64,000 nt of DNA. Source: Tomocerus qinae. Its lineage: Eukaryota; Arthropoda; Collembola; Entomobryomorpha; Tomoceridae. This document shows positions 49,523-62,389 of this stretch, in pieces; within the stretch, counting starts at the first letter, position 1, and each line of letters opens with the position of its first letter. The DNA is taken from assembly GCA_020055645.1 (NCBI GenBank), contig CM034546.1, positions 25,792,001-25,856,000 of the forward strand, given 5' to 3'. Made by a program: the position numbers and the translations under genes. Under the pieces are notes generated by a model. That model did no database searches. It saw only the letters and a program-made list of their open reading frames with translations, and was not told the DNA's origin.

Positions 49523-49599
49523 TTTTAGAAAAGCCCTAATGCCTCGTAGATTCATTTACAGCTCCGGAAAGCTAAAATACCATTAGGGCTTTTCTAAAA
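49523..49599. repeat. Perfect 19-bp inverted repeat
   Basis: ttttagaaaagccctaatg (49523-49541) and its exact complement (49581-49599), 39-bp loop. It stands at the right edge of the sequence (about 48933-49608) that unit 1 does not share, so it may mark an insertion end. Confidence 0.8.
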
Positions 49600-51093
49600 A
49601 CGTTCGTTTACGCAAAATGAAGTGTTTCTCAAGTTTTACTAACAGATGCACAAACTTAGCTCATCGCAAATTTTATTGACTCAATACCATAGTTAATGCC
49701 TATTTAACTTTGTACTAGTTTCATATATGGTAACTACTTACTCTATACAGTCATATAAATGTAAAATACCAATGCTTGCTAAAGTAATATCAGCCCATTC
49801 GTGATAGTTTCAGGAATTGATAATATTCATAAATAGTAAATAACATAAGAAGACACGCAAGCAACTTCTCATTGGATTAAATAAAATTGGAAAGCGATGT
49901 TTGTTGATGTTTGATTGTATACCAGTTGTATGTGGAACTGTTGTAAACAGTAAATAATAAATTACCTATTTTCTTTAGCCTTTCAAAACATATTCCTTTA
50001 TTATTATATTTACCGAGAATTGAAGACCATATTTAGATAAGTTTCTGGAAGCAATTCACTGAAAGGAAATAGTTTATGTCAGGAGTAAAGTATACCCGTC
50101 CGTTCTCATCATTTAAAAGTACTTGCGAAGTCGCAATTATTCATTGTATCAAATATTGGCTGTGATTTTTAATATAATATATAATATAATGTACATTCGC
50201 GCACGGGCGTAAATGTATACAAAAATTCGTGGGAAATTTATTGACAAAAATTTGCCAAATGGCAAATAATCGCCATGAGCGCAAAATATTTGCTAAGCTT
50301 GTAATATACGTCCTTGCGTAAGCTATGAGTATTGAGTATAAGATACAACTGCTTTAGATAACTTTTCACATAATATCATGCACTGATTACATATCTTTTG
50401 GTTATGACAGAAAATTACGCCAAACCTATGCTAATAATGGAAATAATTCCCAATACATCCCTAGAGAGACATAATTATATGATATTCAAATTCCTATTTT
50501 ATAATTAATCGTCAATTTTTACATTTCATAATGTAAAAATGTAAAGTAATTAAATGATAATATAGGTAATAATAAAGTAAATGTACAGTTTGTATATTTA
50601 CTTTATTGTGTTTCCCAGAAAAAATTCTACATGTATACGTAAGTACATACAAGTTTATTTGGTAATTGATTACACAACAACTGGGCACAAATGATTACGT
50701 ATTCAAGTTTTATGTGCATTATAAATCTGAAGGCTACACTTCTAAAATTGCATTTATTTTAGGAAAAATAAATTTAACTCACGTTAATAACTTGCTTTAT
50801 TATTTTGGAAAAATTTATAATAATTTTTATATTATAAACATGTAACGGTCTGTGCATAAGTTTTACAAAATTTTGAGATAGTGTGCACATTTTTTATCCA
50901 TTCCAGTTGAACAATTTAGGTTGCAGCAATCATATTCTACTGCTTAACAATTTTAATCAACTTATTAGGGCATTTAAGAATTGTGCTAAGCGTACTCCAC
51001 AGTGGCTTAATTTTTGATCAACATTGAGTAATTTGTCAAAATTTGAGTAAAAAATGCTTATATATTGCACATTTATGGCTAAACCGTTGAAAA

Positions 51094-51824
51094 TAAACTA
51101 TAAGTATACTTATTACAGATAAATTTATCTAACGGCATGGCTCAGAATGTTTAATTTTTAGAATTGTATTTTAACAACTTGGAGTTTATTTTTCGACAAC
51201 ATAACTGCATCCATAACCTAGCTTTTTATAAAGATTTACTCAACACAATAGGATAAATTACTCAAATGACATTTACTCAATTAGTGAGCAAGATTTACTC
51301 CACCCATGGTTAGCTCAACTTTTAGACAACAAATTTCTCAATAAGAGAGTAAAATTGGCTCAAGTGTTTTACTCACGTCTATTAAGCAAATTTTGTTGAA
51401 CGGTTGAGTCAGCGCATTTTGTATTTAAATGTTGAGCACCAAATCTTCAAACTTCATTAAAATATGCTGAAATTTTTATGGTGAGATACACTATATTCCA
51501 GTGGTCGTGAGTTTTTTGTAAGTTTTCTTATATGCTTTTATTTGCTTTAAAAACCAATCACTGTGCTAATGTGCAAGCATTTTGAAAAGATTATTTTCAT
51601 AATTTTGTAAAAACTCCCTACTAAAGCAGTTACAAAATACAGCAAAAGTAAAAGGTCCGCATAAAATTAACACCCAAGTAATCTATTTAATCAATTAAGT
51701 TAGGTCCTCTCTTTTTAATGCTGCATGGTTCTGTTGACAAATGTATAAATAATAATCGTAATAAGAGAATTTAAAAAAGTATCCAATGGAACTTTGATTT
51801 TCAAGAAATGGTTTATCATTTACA
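51094..51824. other. Unit 2 spacer between blocks A and C, no gene
   Basis: AT-rich, no coding signal. It occupies the position that holds about 12.9 kb in unit 1. Confidence 0.4.
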
Positions 51825-53330
51825 AAAATTGTAAATTACTCGAAAAAACTTCATTGGAGTATGAACATAAACGTTTTATATCATTGTGAATACTAGTCAA
51901 CAAGCAAGGTTAAGACATAAGAATATTATGTATATTGGATTTGGATTTGTAACTTGTATTTTTCAGTTAAGAATGTCTTCCAGCTTACGAAAACTTTCAT
52001 TATAATAAAGTATTAATAACTTCAAGTGAATTAGTAATAAAATACCATAAATTTTTAAGCATTCCAGTTAGCTTTATTATTGTAGGTATATGCTGGCTAA
52101 TGCTGCCTAAAGAAGTCCGAGAAACTTGCGTGTTTCTTTATTTATTAAACTGTGAAAGTTATACGAATGTGTGCTGTAAAATTTGCCCATCGTCTAACGA
52201 AGAGTAACATTACACAAAGGTTATTTTTACATTTCAATCTAAGCTGCTACTACCCCATATAATAAATATTACAGTCATTATTGATCGTCACTACTGAAGG
52301 GTAATATGATCATTTCTTTTTAACATTTTTCAACAACATTTTTATGTAGGATTAAAATTGACTTACGCAGTTTTAGGTGAATCCTAGGTGTTACATTTTA
52401 ATTGAATTAAATAAATCATTTAACGCCAAGATTGTTGCGAATTCACAAATTGATTTATGAATAAAAAAATATGCCTAAATTGTGCCTAATGTGTTACATA
52501 ATATGTAATAATTATAATATAAGAACAACGAAATTGTGATATATTTATTTTTCATGCCTTGAAAAGTCATATTATGACTTATGACGCATTATAATGTACA
52601 TTCTACTATCCAACTACAAACCATTATGGGGTTAATACCGTTTTCATAATATAATGTATGTAATAAAATCTGAACTTGCAAAGTAGCAATTGTAACACCA
52701 CCAATTGACATTATTACAGAACTAATAGTGTAGAGAATTTCAAGAAAGGAATACATTACAATAATATGACTCCTTAAATCTTTTCGAAATATTTCGGATT
52801 GGAACCCTTTACTTGTAGAAAACGAAGCCGTTGTTAGCCTATGCCCTCCCTAATACTATTTTTTTTAAATTTCAGTTTCGTTTTAACTTTGCCTTTTGAG
52901 AAAATATTCCCTAGATGGAAATGTACTTATATAAAGAGTATTGAAAATAATGAGGAAACGTTTAACAGAAAATTCAACATGGTATTGTAGTAGACATCAC
53001 CATTCATTTGAGTCGATCCTGTTGTCTATTTATATTAATAGGTTTTACTCTTCCACATATATTTCGATCAGGGTACCTAATTGCAATTGTTGTTATTAAT
53101 TTACGCTTTTTAAATAGAAGTGTATTCATATTGATAAAAAAGTAAAATTGCATGCATTCTTTGTTTCAAAGTTTTATACTATTGTCATATATTGTTCATA
53201 AAAATGTATTCACATTTGTAATTTTCTTTTCTGAAACTATCTAATTCAAAGCAATTTGACAGGAATCACTGCAAAAACGTGGGTTGCAATTTATCTTTAG
53301 TAGAACGAAAATAGTTGATGAAGGAATTCT

Positions 53331-55725
53331 CTAGTGAAATAGGTCAACTACCATTGAAAGTAGTAATTTTGCTACTTTCTTGGCTGCTTTCAGTAGAACA
53401 AAACATAAATGGACACCTATTTCTTTCAATGACTTTCTAGATTCCCACAGAAATGCAATGGCGAATACAAGTACAAGGGTCAAAAATATAAAAAATATGG
53501 TACCGATATTCGAGTTACGAAATGTCAAAGCTCGCACTAAAGGTCTCGACCAGCATGTTTTGCACTCTGTGAAATTCCATCTATTATAGTATTCTAACCA
53601 CAAGTTAAAAATTCCAGAGTGCATTATAATGTGCAGATTTTGTCGAAGAAAAAAGGAAAGCATGGGGTATGGGGTTAGAATAAGAAATGAATCCGGAATA
53701 AACAGGTATGGATAGAACAGAGTTTTCTTCCCTTCCGCGATATAATTGATGAATCGGTTCAACTCCACCATTCTTAGGATTCCAGTGAGAATCGTTGAAA
53801 ATCCGATGCAAATTTAAGGATGAGAGAATCAGGGCTGAATTATTGCATTGAGCTATCCACTGTTGGAAACTGTTTTTGTAAGGAAATCCAGGATACACCT
53901 GAACCTTTTCCTTCAGCTTTAATAACATTTCTTTATTAGGTAAAGGAGTGGAATCGGAAAGCCCGGAATATTTTAACATTACAAAGATCGCATATCGAAA
54001 TTTTAAAACGGAATCTGATGACAAAGCAATAGCTTCCCGAATCACTTCTTCAACTATTGCCCGACCTATCATATCTAATTCGAAATCTCCCCGTTCTAAT
54101 TTTGCTTTGCAATATGATAAATTGTGCTGACTTGTACCATTGAACCTCAAACAGTTTTCGTAGTAACAATGAAGATGGGTTTTTTGCATTTCCAGATCGA
54201 AATGGAAAGGATCTAAGTCATTTCCAGTAGATAATTCTCCAATGACCGTAACATCTGTTAGATTTGCTAACTGTTCAATGGATTCTATTTGCTTTACCGG
54301 ACGTGGCTGTACTAAATCTGTAATAACTATTCCCTTGTAACCGTTAGTCAATACAATGAGCATTAACAGCAACGGACCGATGACTAACTTGATCCATAGA
54401 GTTTTATCGGCTTTTGGTGACAGGGAATAACTAATTTCCAACATGTATGCATAGCAAATCATAAGAAATGGAATACTTTCATCCCTTTTGCAATATGTCA
54501 CTCCGTGAACGAAAGCAATTACAATGGACAGTGTGGCAATGATTCCGAGCCAAGCGTAGGTTTGAAAAGGTCGAATGTAGCCATAGAAAGAGAGACTTCC
54601 ATCTTCTAAAATAACACAGGAAATGAAATTGAAGGACTCCTCCATGATTGGAAGTATGTCAACGAATGGACCAAAATGTTGAGTAAAAATATTCCCAGTT
54701 TGTTCGAACAAAGTAAACTTTCCATAAAATAGAACTGATTTGTAATGCATAAAATCATCATTGAAGATTTGGCCCATTGATATAGTGGAATTTGGAGATT
54801 TTTCTAATATAATAGAAACAATGGGGAGAGATATTTTATGAAATTCTTCGAAGTGATAAGTTGTTACATATATGTTGGGCAGAGGAGGACCATAATAAGA
54901 CGACTTGTATGGATATGATCCTCCATAGTCATAATTTACAATGAAAAATTTCTGCACAAAGTTGCTTTTCTCTATGACATCTTTCAAAACCATTTCACGC
55001 AGTGGTCGATTTATCAGACAACGTTTATTGGAAAATAAGGACCACATAGAGAACGAATGTTGATCGTAACCAATAATCTGTGGCCAAATCAAATATACAC
55101 TTTGGCTAATTACATCTGATAAGGACACAACAAACCAGGCTTTCGTCCGAAAGTAAACGTAGACATCAACATTGGAATATGACTTTGCGATCTCAAAAAC
55201 ATTTTTGTCAACGAGCATGTACACAGAAGAATATTCCGCCCAATTGTACATTATATCCATATCCGTTTCTTGATTTTGTGTTACGGAATTGAAAATACTA
55301 GACTCACTGCTGATATAATTTATTAATACAGTATCTGTATAATAGGCTGGATCCAAATTAAATGCAATGGTCGTGACACAATTTAATCGAGAAGTTAGAC
55401 GTGGAGAGGAAAGCCTGACTCTATTATTTCTGCTAAATTTTCTTTTACATTTGGAGTAATGGCGAGATCTAAGACCGTGTGAATAATATAATTGTTTTAA
55501 ATTGCAATCCTTTTCATTCTCGTCAAATTTTAGTTTTGTGAACGCGTAAGGAATGTCGATTTCTTGTAATTCGTTACTTGAAAGTTCTTCTGATGGCGAA
55601 TTAAAAGATTTTGGTTGCAATATCAAATTAATGTAGCAGTTTTCTTCAAGATGGACAATATCCTTTAGTCTCCATCCAAGACACAATTCTATTAGTATAA
55701 GTAACCACAGCCATATAAGCGACAT
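53331..55725 (-). CDS. Ionotropic receptor (IR) with one frameshift near the C-terminus
   Basis: Single-exon variant ionotropic glutamate receptor-like chemoreceptor. From 55725 the first frame encodes a signal peptide (LIWLWLLILIELCLG), an extracellular N-terminal part and S1 lobe, TM1 (WLGIIATLSIVIAFVHG), a pore region, TM2 (LVIGPLLLMLIVLTNGY) and most of S2. At about 53757-53771 (after HWNPKN) the protein continues in another frame (VELNRFINYIAEGKK) through IIMHSGIFNLWLEYYNRW and TM3 (IGTIFFIFLTLVLVFAIAFL), ending at 53331. One extra base in ggtgg would explain the shift. Both frames stay open, so this is either a young pseudogene or a sequence error. IRs usually act with IR co-receptors in chemosensory neurons (family knowledge); ligand unknown. 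A remnant of a second copy is at 41459-41548. Confidence 0.85.
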
Positions 55726-56669
55726 GTTTATGGACCCTTTGCACGTTTATGAAAGGAAGAAAACCATTATTAATTGTTAATGATTTTGTCTTTCATAAAA
55801 AATGGTTTTAACGTAAATAAATTTTTGGTTTTATTTTTACAAATATTTTAGGGAATGTAAGGTTTCAATGATAAAACTTGTAAGTCGAGTTTGACTGAAT
55901 GGTTTACACTTAATGTGAATCTTATGTGTTAATTCAGGCACGTATCCAGAAATTTGATGATGAACACATTGGATGAACACACCAAACTAAAATAAAATCG
56001 TCACATTTATTTACACAATTTTTTTTACAGTTTTAACGCTTTTGAAAGAACAGATCTATTTTTCTGGGAATTCGGGGGGAGTTTGTAACCTGGCACCCCT
56101 TTATAAACTTGCCTTCCTGGGTATAATACATTAAACCACTTCTCACGAATAACTTTTAGTGATTAATAAGCATTTATGTTTTAAGTAGATTGCCAAGTCA
56201 TGTTTATTTTATTAAGTTACGTATTTTTACCACGTAAGTAATTGCGAGTCAAATACATTAAGCTAATAGCGAAGCCCGGAAGCCAAGTTGTAAAAGATAC
56301 ATTTAGCTGTATTTTAAGTGACCAAATTTATTTTAGGAATGAAATTTAATTATATAGGATATATAATTTTCTAAATTCCCAGTGTCGCTTTATTTTCATT
56401 TAATTTTCACTCTAATTACTTCACCTTATTTTACAATTGGCTATCTATCACCCTTTTCACTGAATCATGCATAATACTTGAAACGGTGATCCCGATGAAG
56501 GTAAAAGGGATCTCGATAATCGGTAAAGGATGATCAGCCACTTACAACGGAAAAATCTACAAATCGAAGCTTGCTTCCTTTATAATTCATTCTTGCAGTC
56601 TTCACTTGTTTTGATTCATTGTTATTTTTGTGAAATTTTATCTATAAATACAATTTAATAATTCCAGTA

Positions 56670-57089
56670 TTAAGGTAAAAGACTTACCCGCCTAAGTAAA
56701 AAAACAATAACTGGACCAGTTAAACTGGTGCCAGCTTTTATAGTGAGATTGCCATGTCCCTGAGGGTCAACTGAGTACAAAATATTTACAAGCAAAATAA
56801 AAGTGGTAACACTGTAACCGTCGCAGTTATTTAAGTATAAGTAATATTCGCAGTTTTTCGAAAAATGACATGCCTTAGATAAATACATAAATTCGTTAAG
56901 CTTGGAAAACGCGGCCGAATTTAGGCAGCGGTATGCGGTATCTCCTTGCCGTTGTTGCCGGTCCATATTGTAGTCAATTGATCTTTTGCCACCAGTAACA
57001 CCGGCATATAGAAATACTAGTTGAAACCTAGCACATAAGTTGCGTTGGAAAAATGTTAAAATATGTAATATTCTATATAGCGACTGCAT
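56670..57089 (-). CDS. Small ORF or first exon, unrecognised, 134-139 aa
   Basis: An open frame from MQSLYRILHILTFFQR, with a mildly hydrophobic beginning, a short Cys-containing middle (KACHFSKNCEYYLYLNNCDG) and a hydrophobic FILLVNILY segment. A strong donor (gtaagt, exon end 56688, phase 0) precedes the stop, so it may be the first exon of a longer gene. No homologue recognised. The duplicate in unit 1 keeps the middle and the donor but has lost the start by a 4-base deletion. Could also be chance. Confidence 0.3.
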   Translation of the reverse strand: MQSLYRILHILTFFQRNLCARFQLVFLYAGVTGGKRSIDYNMDRQQRQGDTAYRCLNSAAFSKLNEFMYLSKACHFSKNCEYYLYLNNCDGYSVTTFILLVNILYSVDPQGHGNLTIKAGTSLTGPVIVFLLRRVSLLP

Positions 57090-57818
57090 TTATTAGCCCG
57101 AAATTTAATGACAGGCCGAAGATTTCAACCGCATAAAATTTCATTAATTCTTGGCGCCGGCTTACTAAGAAGAATTTCAACCATCCCTCTGTTTATTGTG
57201 CAATTCCACCTCAGTTTTATACTAATGGTATGATATAGATAAATAGGTAATTGATGAACAACTTTTGATAAACATCCCATCCAACCCATCATGGCATCCA
57301 AATGAGAAGGTATTGGTTCTCATCCAGCACACCGAACATACTAGATATCAAAGCTTAGCAGCTTAAAATATGCTGAAATTTTTATAGAGTGATACAATGA
57401 GTTCCAGAGTTACCACTATAAGGCCCACTGTGCAGCTTTATTAATTGCTTTTTCGGGTAAGCTATATCTAAAAACAGCAGTTATGTGCAGCTAGAAATTA
57501 TTTTCAAAAAATTTGAAAATTTCCGAAGCTGGAGTAAATGGTAGGAACAAAAGTTTTACGAACTAATTATACAATATCCGTAAGAGTACAAAATAATCAG
57601 AAGATAATAATAATATGTGAAAATATATACTTCGGTCGCAAAACTTTTTGTGCTCAAAACATATTTACACTATGTCTACAATACCTCTGTTTAAAAATCA
57701 TTTCATGTTTTTCCTCTAAAACCTAACTGATCAACCCTTAGAACATTGGACTATTGGAATATGGTGCAATGATTAGTTAAGTAGCTTGTGCTGAAAAGTT
57801 TACTCTTTAAATTGTCAG

Positions 57819-60800
57819 TCATTGATTGGTGGCATTATATATACAATGACAATAATGAGAGTTGTCCATTTTGAGTGTCAGATCCGTTGATGTTGATGCA
57901 TTAAATTGCAGCATAACGAGTAGGTGAGTCAGCAAAACACTTACTGCCTGTTAAATTACAAGTGAAAACATTTAATTGAAGGTGGAATTAATGGGTCACA
58001 GGAATCAACATTTTTTGAAAATACTCACCACTCCAAGAAATCCAAAAGTGACCGTAAAGAAGTCGCCAGCTCTGACTCCTAAGTTAAAGCCACTTGTATC
58101 CACATACCAAGCGACACAGTTCAAATATGCACTCCGTTCGCGGGTACAGCCAACTGCTTTAAAATCAATTATTTCCACCGCCATTTTCTCGATATAAAAA
58201 TCTTTAAAGTTTCTCATCTGCAATATATTATAATATAAACTCATTAAAATTGTAATTATTAAAATTTATAAAAAACTATGGATTATCTACTTTTGCATTT
58301 AAAAATTCGGAAATTGATAGCATCTGCTTACAGTTTACAGAAAAGATCAAAAGTTAAGCGTTACGTTAAAAATTATGCTAAATTATTACATTTCTCTCGC
58401 ATGCTGCCGCCCACCAAAAGGTTAAAACGATGTTCGAAACGTAAACAGCGTAAATGAGCCGCCTTTCAACTGAAAAATTGCTATTTAAAACGTCAAATAT
58501 TATTTCCACCAAATAAAAGTAATTGGGAATGAAATTCAACACGAATAAGTTTCCAAATATGTAATTCACTGTAGATGCCATGAATTTAGCGTGATGGAAA
58601 TTATCAACTGAATTTTCCGCTGCCACTTTGGGGTTGCATGTGCCAATAATTTCATAGATTGCTAATATTCCACAGACATCGAATATGTGTGCAATTTCAT
58701 AAAATAGATATATTAACATAAACATAAAATTTATCACAGCAGTTTTGAAAACATTGAGAGCAGTAAGTTCACTTTTAACTTCCTCTTCATGTTTGCTTTG
58801 ATAAAGCGGACCATGAGTGAATTCAGTACTCATATTTTCATTGTAATAAATTCCTCCATAAATATCACTTTGATACAATAGAAACGATAACAGAAGCTCA
58901 AATCCAACCCATGTAGAAATTCCAACTGACAACTGCAAAATGAAAAAAGTGCTAACTACAATAGATTACTGACAGGCATTAGTTTTTACTATATTATTAT
59001 ACTTTATATATTTATATATACATATTTTTACTATAGTTAGTACTATATTATTATTATTCATTATCCCTATCACTTCAGCATAGCAATGCTTCTGTTGGTG
59101 GATGGTGAATAATGAACCTCTATAGTATACTCAGATAACTAACCATAACCCGCCGTTTTTGTTGAATCGAGTTCATTCTCATTTTACCCCGAAGGCTAGT
59201 TTCATTTGTTTTTAATCGGCCAAGCCAAGGATTTGCCCGCTCGTTTATGGGCTCCTTGACACAAACGCAACTCAAGCTAGCAGATTCTTTTATATGCGCT
59301 TCGGTAATGCCATGCGTTATAATGACTAGATTGCTTGTGTGCATGGCCTATTTCCCTCTACTTCAGCTTAGAGGGATTGCAGTTATTGTGTAGTGCATAA
59401 TATGTTCACTCTGCCTCTGTTTACTGCTTACGCTACGAATACAGATATCGACTATTGTCATAGATGATAGATGGTAAATGTCAATCACGATTTTATGCAA
59501 AATTCGAATTTTAGGAAATTCCCTAAGTATCAGAGACCATACATTAACTGTAAAAAAGATTCATTCCAATACGAATATGTCCCATTTTTTACATAAATTC
59601 TGAACACGTGACTGTATAGAATAGGGTTTTCGATGAATCTTTTTTGCATTTAGTGTATAGATTTAGGATCAATGGTTTCAGATCTTTAAGGATTCTCCTA
59701 AAAAAAGTCAATGAGTAAATACATAAGAGACCACTCAGGCTGGGAACAAAATGTCGCAGCCAAAGTTGTTACTTTCAGATTCTAATCTCATTAGTGATAT
59801 GAAAAAACCAATTTCAGGATTTTTTTGAAAACCCGCCGCTTAAAAGTTATGGCGGGTTTTTCGCCTTCTGTCGTTCATCTATGATCAAGGCATGAAAAAG
59901 GTTGCCTTTTTGCTAGCAAAAGGCAAAAAGCCACCTTTTTGTGCTTTTTGCCTTTTTGGAGTAGTCACCGCCACCTGTGAAACTTCATTGAAGCTAACTT
60001 TTGTAGACTGTCCAGTCCCACACATTCAAATATTCAGATAAATTGGAAATGTTAGTTTTTTGTATTATTAAACTATTTATTACTAATGCTACACAATTCA
60101 AATTAACTATAATGTATTTGTGACAAACCGTATAATGAAAAATGAGCCAGACCATATATCTGCGTATTGTGTACAATATTATATGTGATATACCAACAGC
60201 CAAATCCACTATTTGACTGTTACCAGTTAGCACAGCCCAAGGTTCTGGTTTTTTTCTCATGTTTTTTAAATTGCTTACAATTTTAGTTTGTTGTTTTCGA
60301 TTGTTTTATTGTCTAACGAATGACCGAATTATTGAAGATAATTAAGAATTACTGTTATTCAAAATCGTAGTATTTCTTTTTCCCATCTTTGAATTTCAAC
60401 ATGTCAATAGCTAATTACCCCATTTAATAGCAAAAAGGCAAAAAGGTAGCTTTTTGCTGATTTTGCTAGGCAAAAAGGCAAGCAAAAAGGCAAAAAGGTA
60501 GCTTTTTGCCTTTTTCATGCCCTGTCTATGATTTATTTCTAAACCACTTGACTGATTTTCATGAAACCGGCGCCATTCTTTACGCAAACGCCTTCCTCCC
60601 ATGGGCCCTTTTTTAGTTCTTCAAAATATTTTTAAAATTATGAAAAAAATTTCGAAAAAGTTGGAAAAAACTTTATGAACCTTTTTAATAGAACTATTAA
60701 TAAATGCTACCAAAAACTCAATAATGAGGGTGTGTATATCAAAAATGAAACCATTTAAATGAATGAACAAAAACCACTATTGAGTTTTTGGTTGCAATAA

Positions 60801-62389
60801 CCATTTTTATCGCATTTAATAATAGTTCAAATAAAAATGTTCAAAAAGGTTTTTTTCGAGCTTTTTCAAAATTTTCATAATTTTGAAAAACTAAAAAACG
60901 GCCACGTAAGGATAAAATTTGCAAGAAAAATGGTGCCGGTTTCATGAAAATCGGTCCAGTAGATTAGACATGAATCATAGATGAACTATAAAAGGTGGAA
61001 AACCGCCATAGCTAAAAGACGGCGAGTTTTCAATAAAAATCCTGAAATTTGTTTTTTCATATCTACATTAGATATCTACATTAGTATCAGAAAGTAACAA
61101 TTTTGGCTGTGGCATTTTGTTCCCAGCCAGCGTGATCTCTTATGTATTAACCCCCTCCTTAAAGTATTCTTACATTGTCAATGGATAGCCCCTAATTTCC
61201 TCTAAATTTATCGTTTTTTCAAAATCCATTTACCGATTATGGCACAGAGTGCCAAGACCAAAAACCAATAGATTTCATTCCTCAAATAGTGTTCTTTGAT
61301 ATACAGTTGGAATTTTTCTTGGCACTCTGTGCGTTTAGAAGTTACGAAATTTCAAAAAATTTCGATTTTTTTTGAAAAAAATGGAATATCTTTTAGGTAT
61401 TTTACATTTTCGGGTTTTTGAAAGTCACAAATGGTAAAAGAATACCTAACATAAAGTCATTTGTGAGTTATTCCCGTTTTTTATCACTAGATAAGTGTTT
61501 TTCAAAAAACTTTCGAAATTTTAGGATGAAATCGAAATTCAAATTTCTCAGTCAATTTTTAATCTAGGACGCCCAGATTTTTTGCAAATGGGCTAAAATT
61601 TTTCCCTTCTTCATTTAGTTACAGTTATTCCGGGAATGGCGAGACATCAAAAATCAACTATTTGAATTTAGCTACTAATGGCTGGAATGCCCCCGAATTT
61701 AAATTTAAATTTCGAATTTGAATTCGGACATTTAAACACATCTTACCTTTGGGTTCAGTTTTGATTGGTGGTTCCCTGTTAGATTGACGATCTTTAGCAA
61801 ATGCCCTTGTTTCCGCCAACAGAAGTAACAAAACGCCGTTAGTTGCACCAAATTCGAAAATTCGGAAAATATTTGATAGAATTTGGAGGGGTTGATTAGA
61901 AGATTTTCTTCGAACAATGATTTATTGTAACTCATATCGCCAAATACCGCCAACGTTTGTATTAAAATACAAAATATCTAAATCAAATGTAAATCGTAAC
62001 GTGGTTAAATAAATTTTAACGTTTTAGGTCTATTAAAATTTGCTAATTTGTCATATATACGCAACTATGCTGACACTTTTAATGGTAATGTTTTTATATG
62101 TGAGGAAAGATACATTAGTGATTAACATTTTTACATAGTTACTGCTTTATTAATATTATTTTAATTTACAAAAAATACGTACCTGTTGGAAACTGTTCTT
62201 TTTAATATAGTATTTGCCGTCCTTTGGACAAAATTTAAATCGAAATGGAATACAACCCATGTAGTATAGAACACTTATGACACGAACAATTACAATTGGG
62301 TAATAATAATAATAAAGGTGTGGTTGTGGCGATCTTTGGACAAATAATTTATTATCAGCTTTTCGACGAAAAACAGTTTTAAAAAACAT
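57819..62389 (-). CDS. Gustatory receptor-like gene H, complete, very long intron 2
   Basis: Five-exon GR-like receptor, about 432 residues. Exons: 62183-62389 (69 codons), 61747-61977 (77), 58390-58932 (181), 58029-58217 (63) and 57819-57947 (43 with stop), all phase 0 with GT-AG borders. Exon lengths equal those of gene D exactly, and the two are closest relatives. Exon 1 starts MFFKTVFRRKAD and contains IPFRFKF. Exon 4 ends RAGDFFTVTFGFLGV. Exon 5 reads LLTHLLVMLQFNAS, the GR signature with His for Tyr. Intron 2 is 2,814 bp against 70-170 bp in the other genes, because it holds a fold-back element with a nested MITE. No coding damage is seen. Its 3' part is duplicated as the broken copy at 43695-45367. 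Confidence 0.87.
59715..61155. mobile_element. Fold-back element in GR gene H intron 2
   Basis: Left arm 59715-59885 plus 60525-60729 pairs with right arm 60774-61155: shared ggctgggaacaaaatg, aatttcaggattttt, gttcatctatgat, gattttcatgaaaccggc and ccaaaaactcaataa words appear inverted on the right. Together the arms are about 370 bp with moderate divergence and a short centre. The left arm is interrupted by the hAT-like MITE at 59886-60524. Confidence 0.8.
59886..60524. mobile_element. hAT-like MITE, 639 bp, AAAAAGGC-type arms, nested
   Basis: Ends caaggcatgaaaaagg and (inverted right) cagggcatgaaaaagg; exact 8-bp target duplication tctatgat (59878-59885 and 60525-60532). Arms are arrays of aaaaaggc / gcctttttg words. 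The ends are the same family as the MITE at 26389-26602 although the arm repeat differs. The frame at 60411-60602 is an artefact of the repeat. Confidence 0.88.
61242..61332. repeat. Perfect 16-bp inverted repeat
   Basis: gcacagagtgccaaga (61242-61257) and its complement (61317-61332), 59-bp loop, just outside the fold-back element in the same intron. Confidence 0.85.

Larger units (their letters stand above)
46455..51093. repeat. Segmental duplication, unit 2 block A
   Basis: Second copy of 20921-27575; the alignment blocks are listed there. It is followed, after about 730 bp of other sequence, by block C (51825-63470), whereas in unit 1 the A and C blocks are separated by almost 13 kb of mostly mobile DNA. 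Confidence 0.85.

Noticed and set aside
49231-49539. Plus-strand 102-codon ORF
   Set aside because: No recognisable family, no splice or promoter context, and it ends in the inverted repeat; insufficient support.
53380-53589. Plus-strand ORFs here and at 53948-54130
   Set aside because: Antisense to the ionotropic receptor.
60411-60602. Minus-strand ORF rich in Lys/Leu/Phe
   Set aside because: Produced by AAAAAGGC words of the nested MITE.
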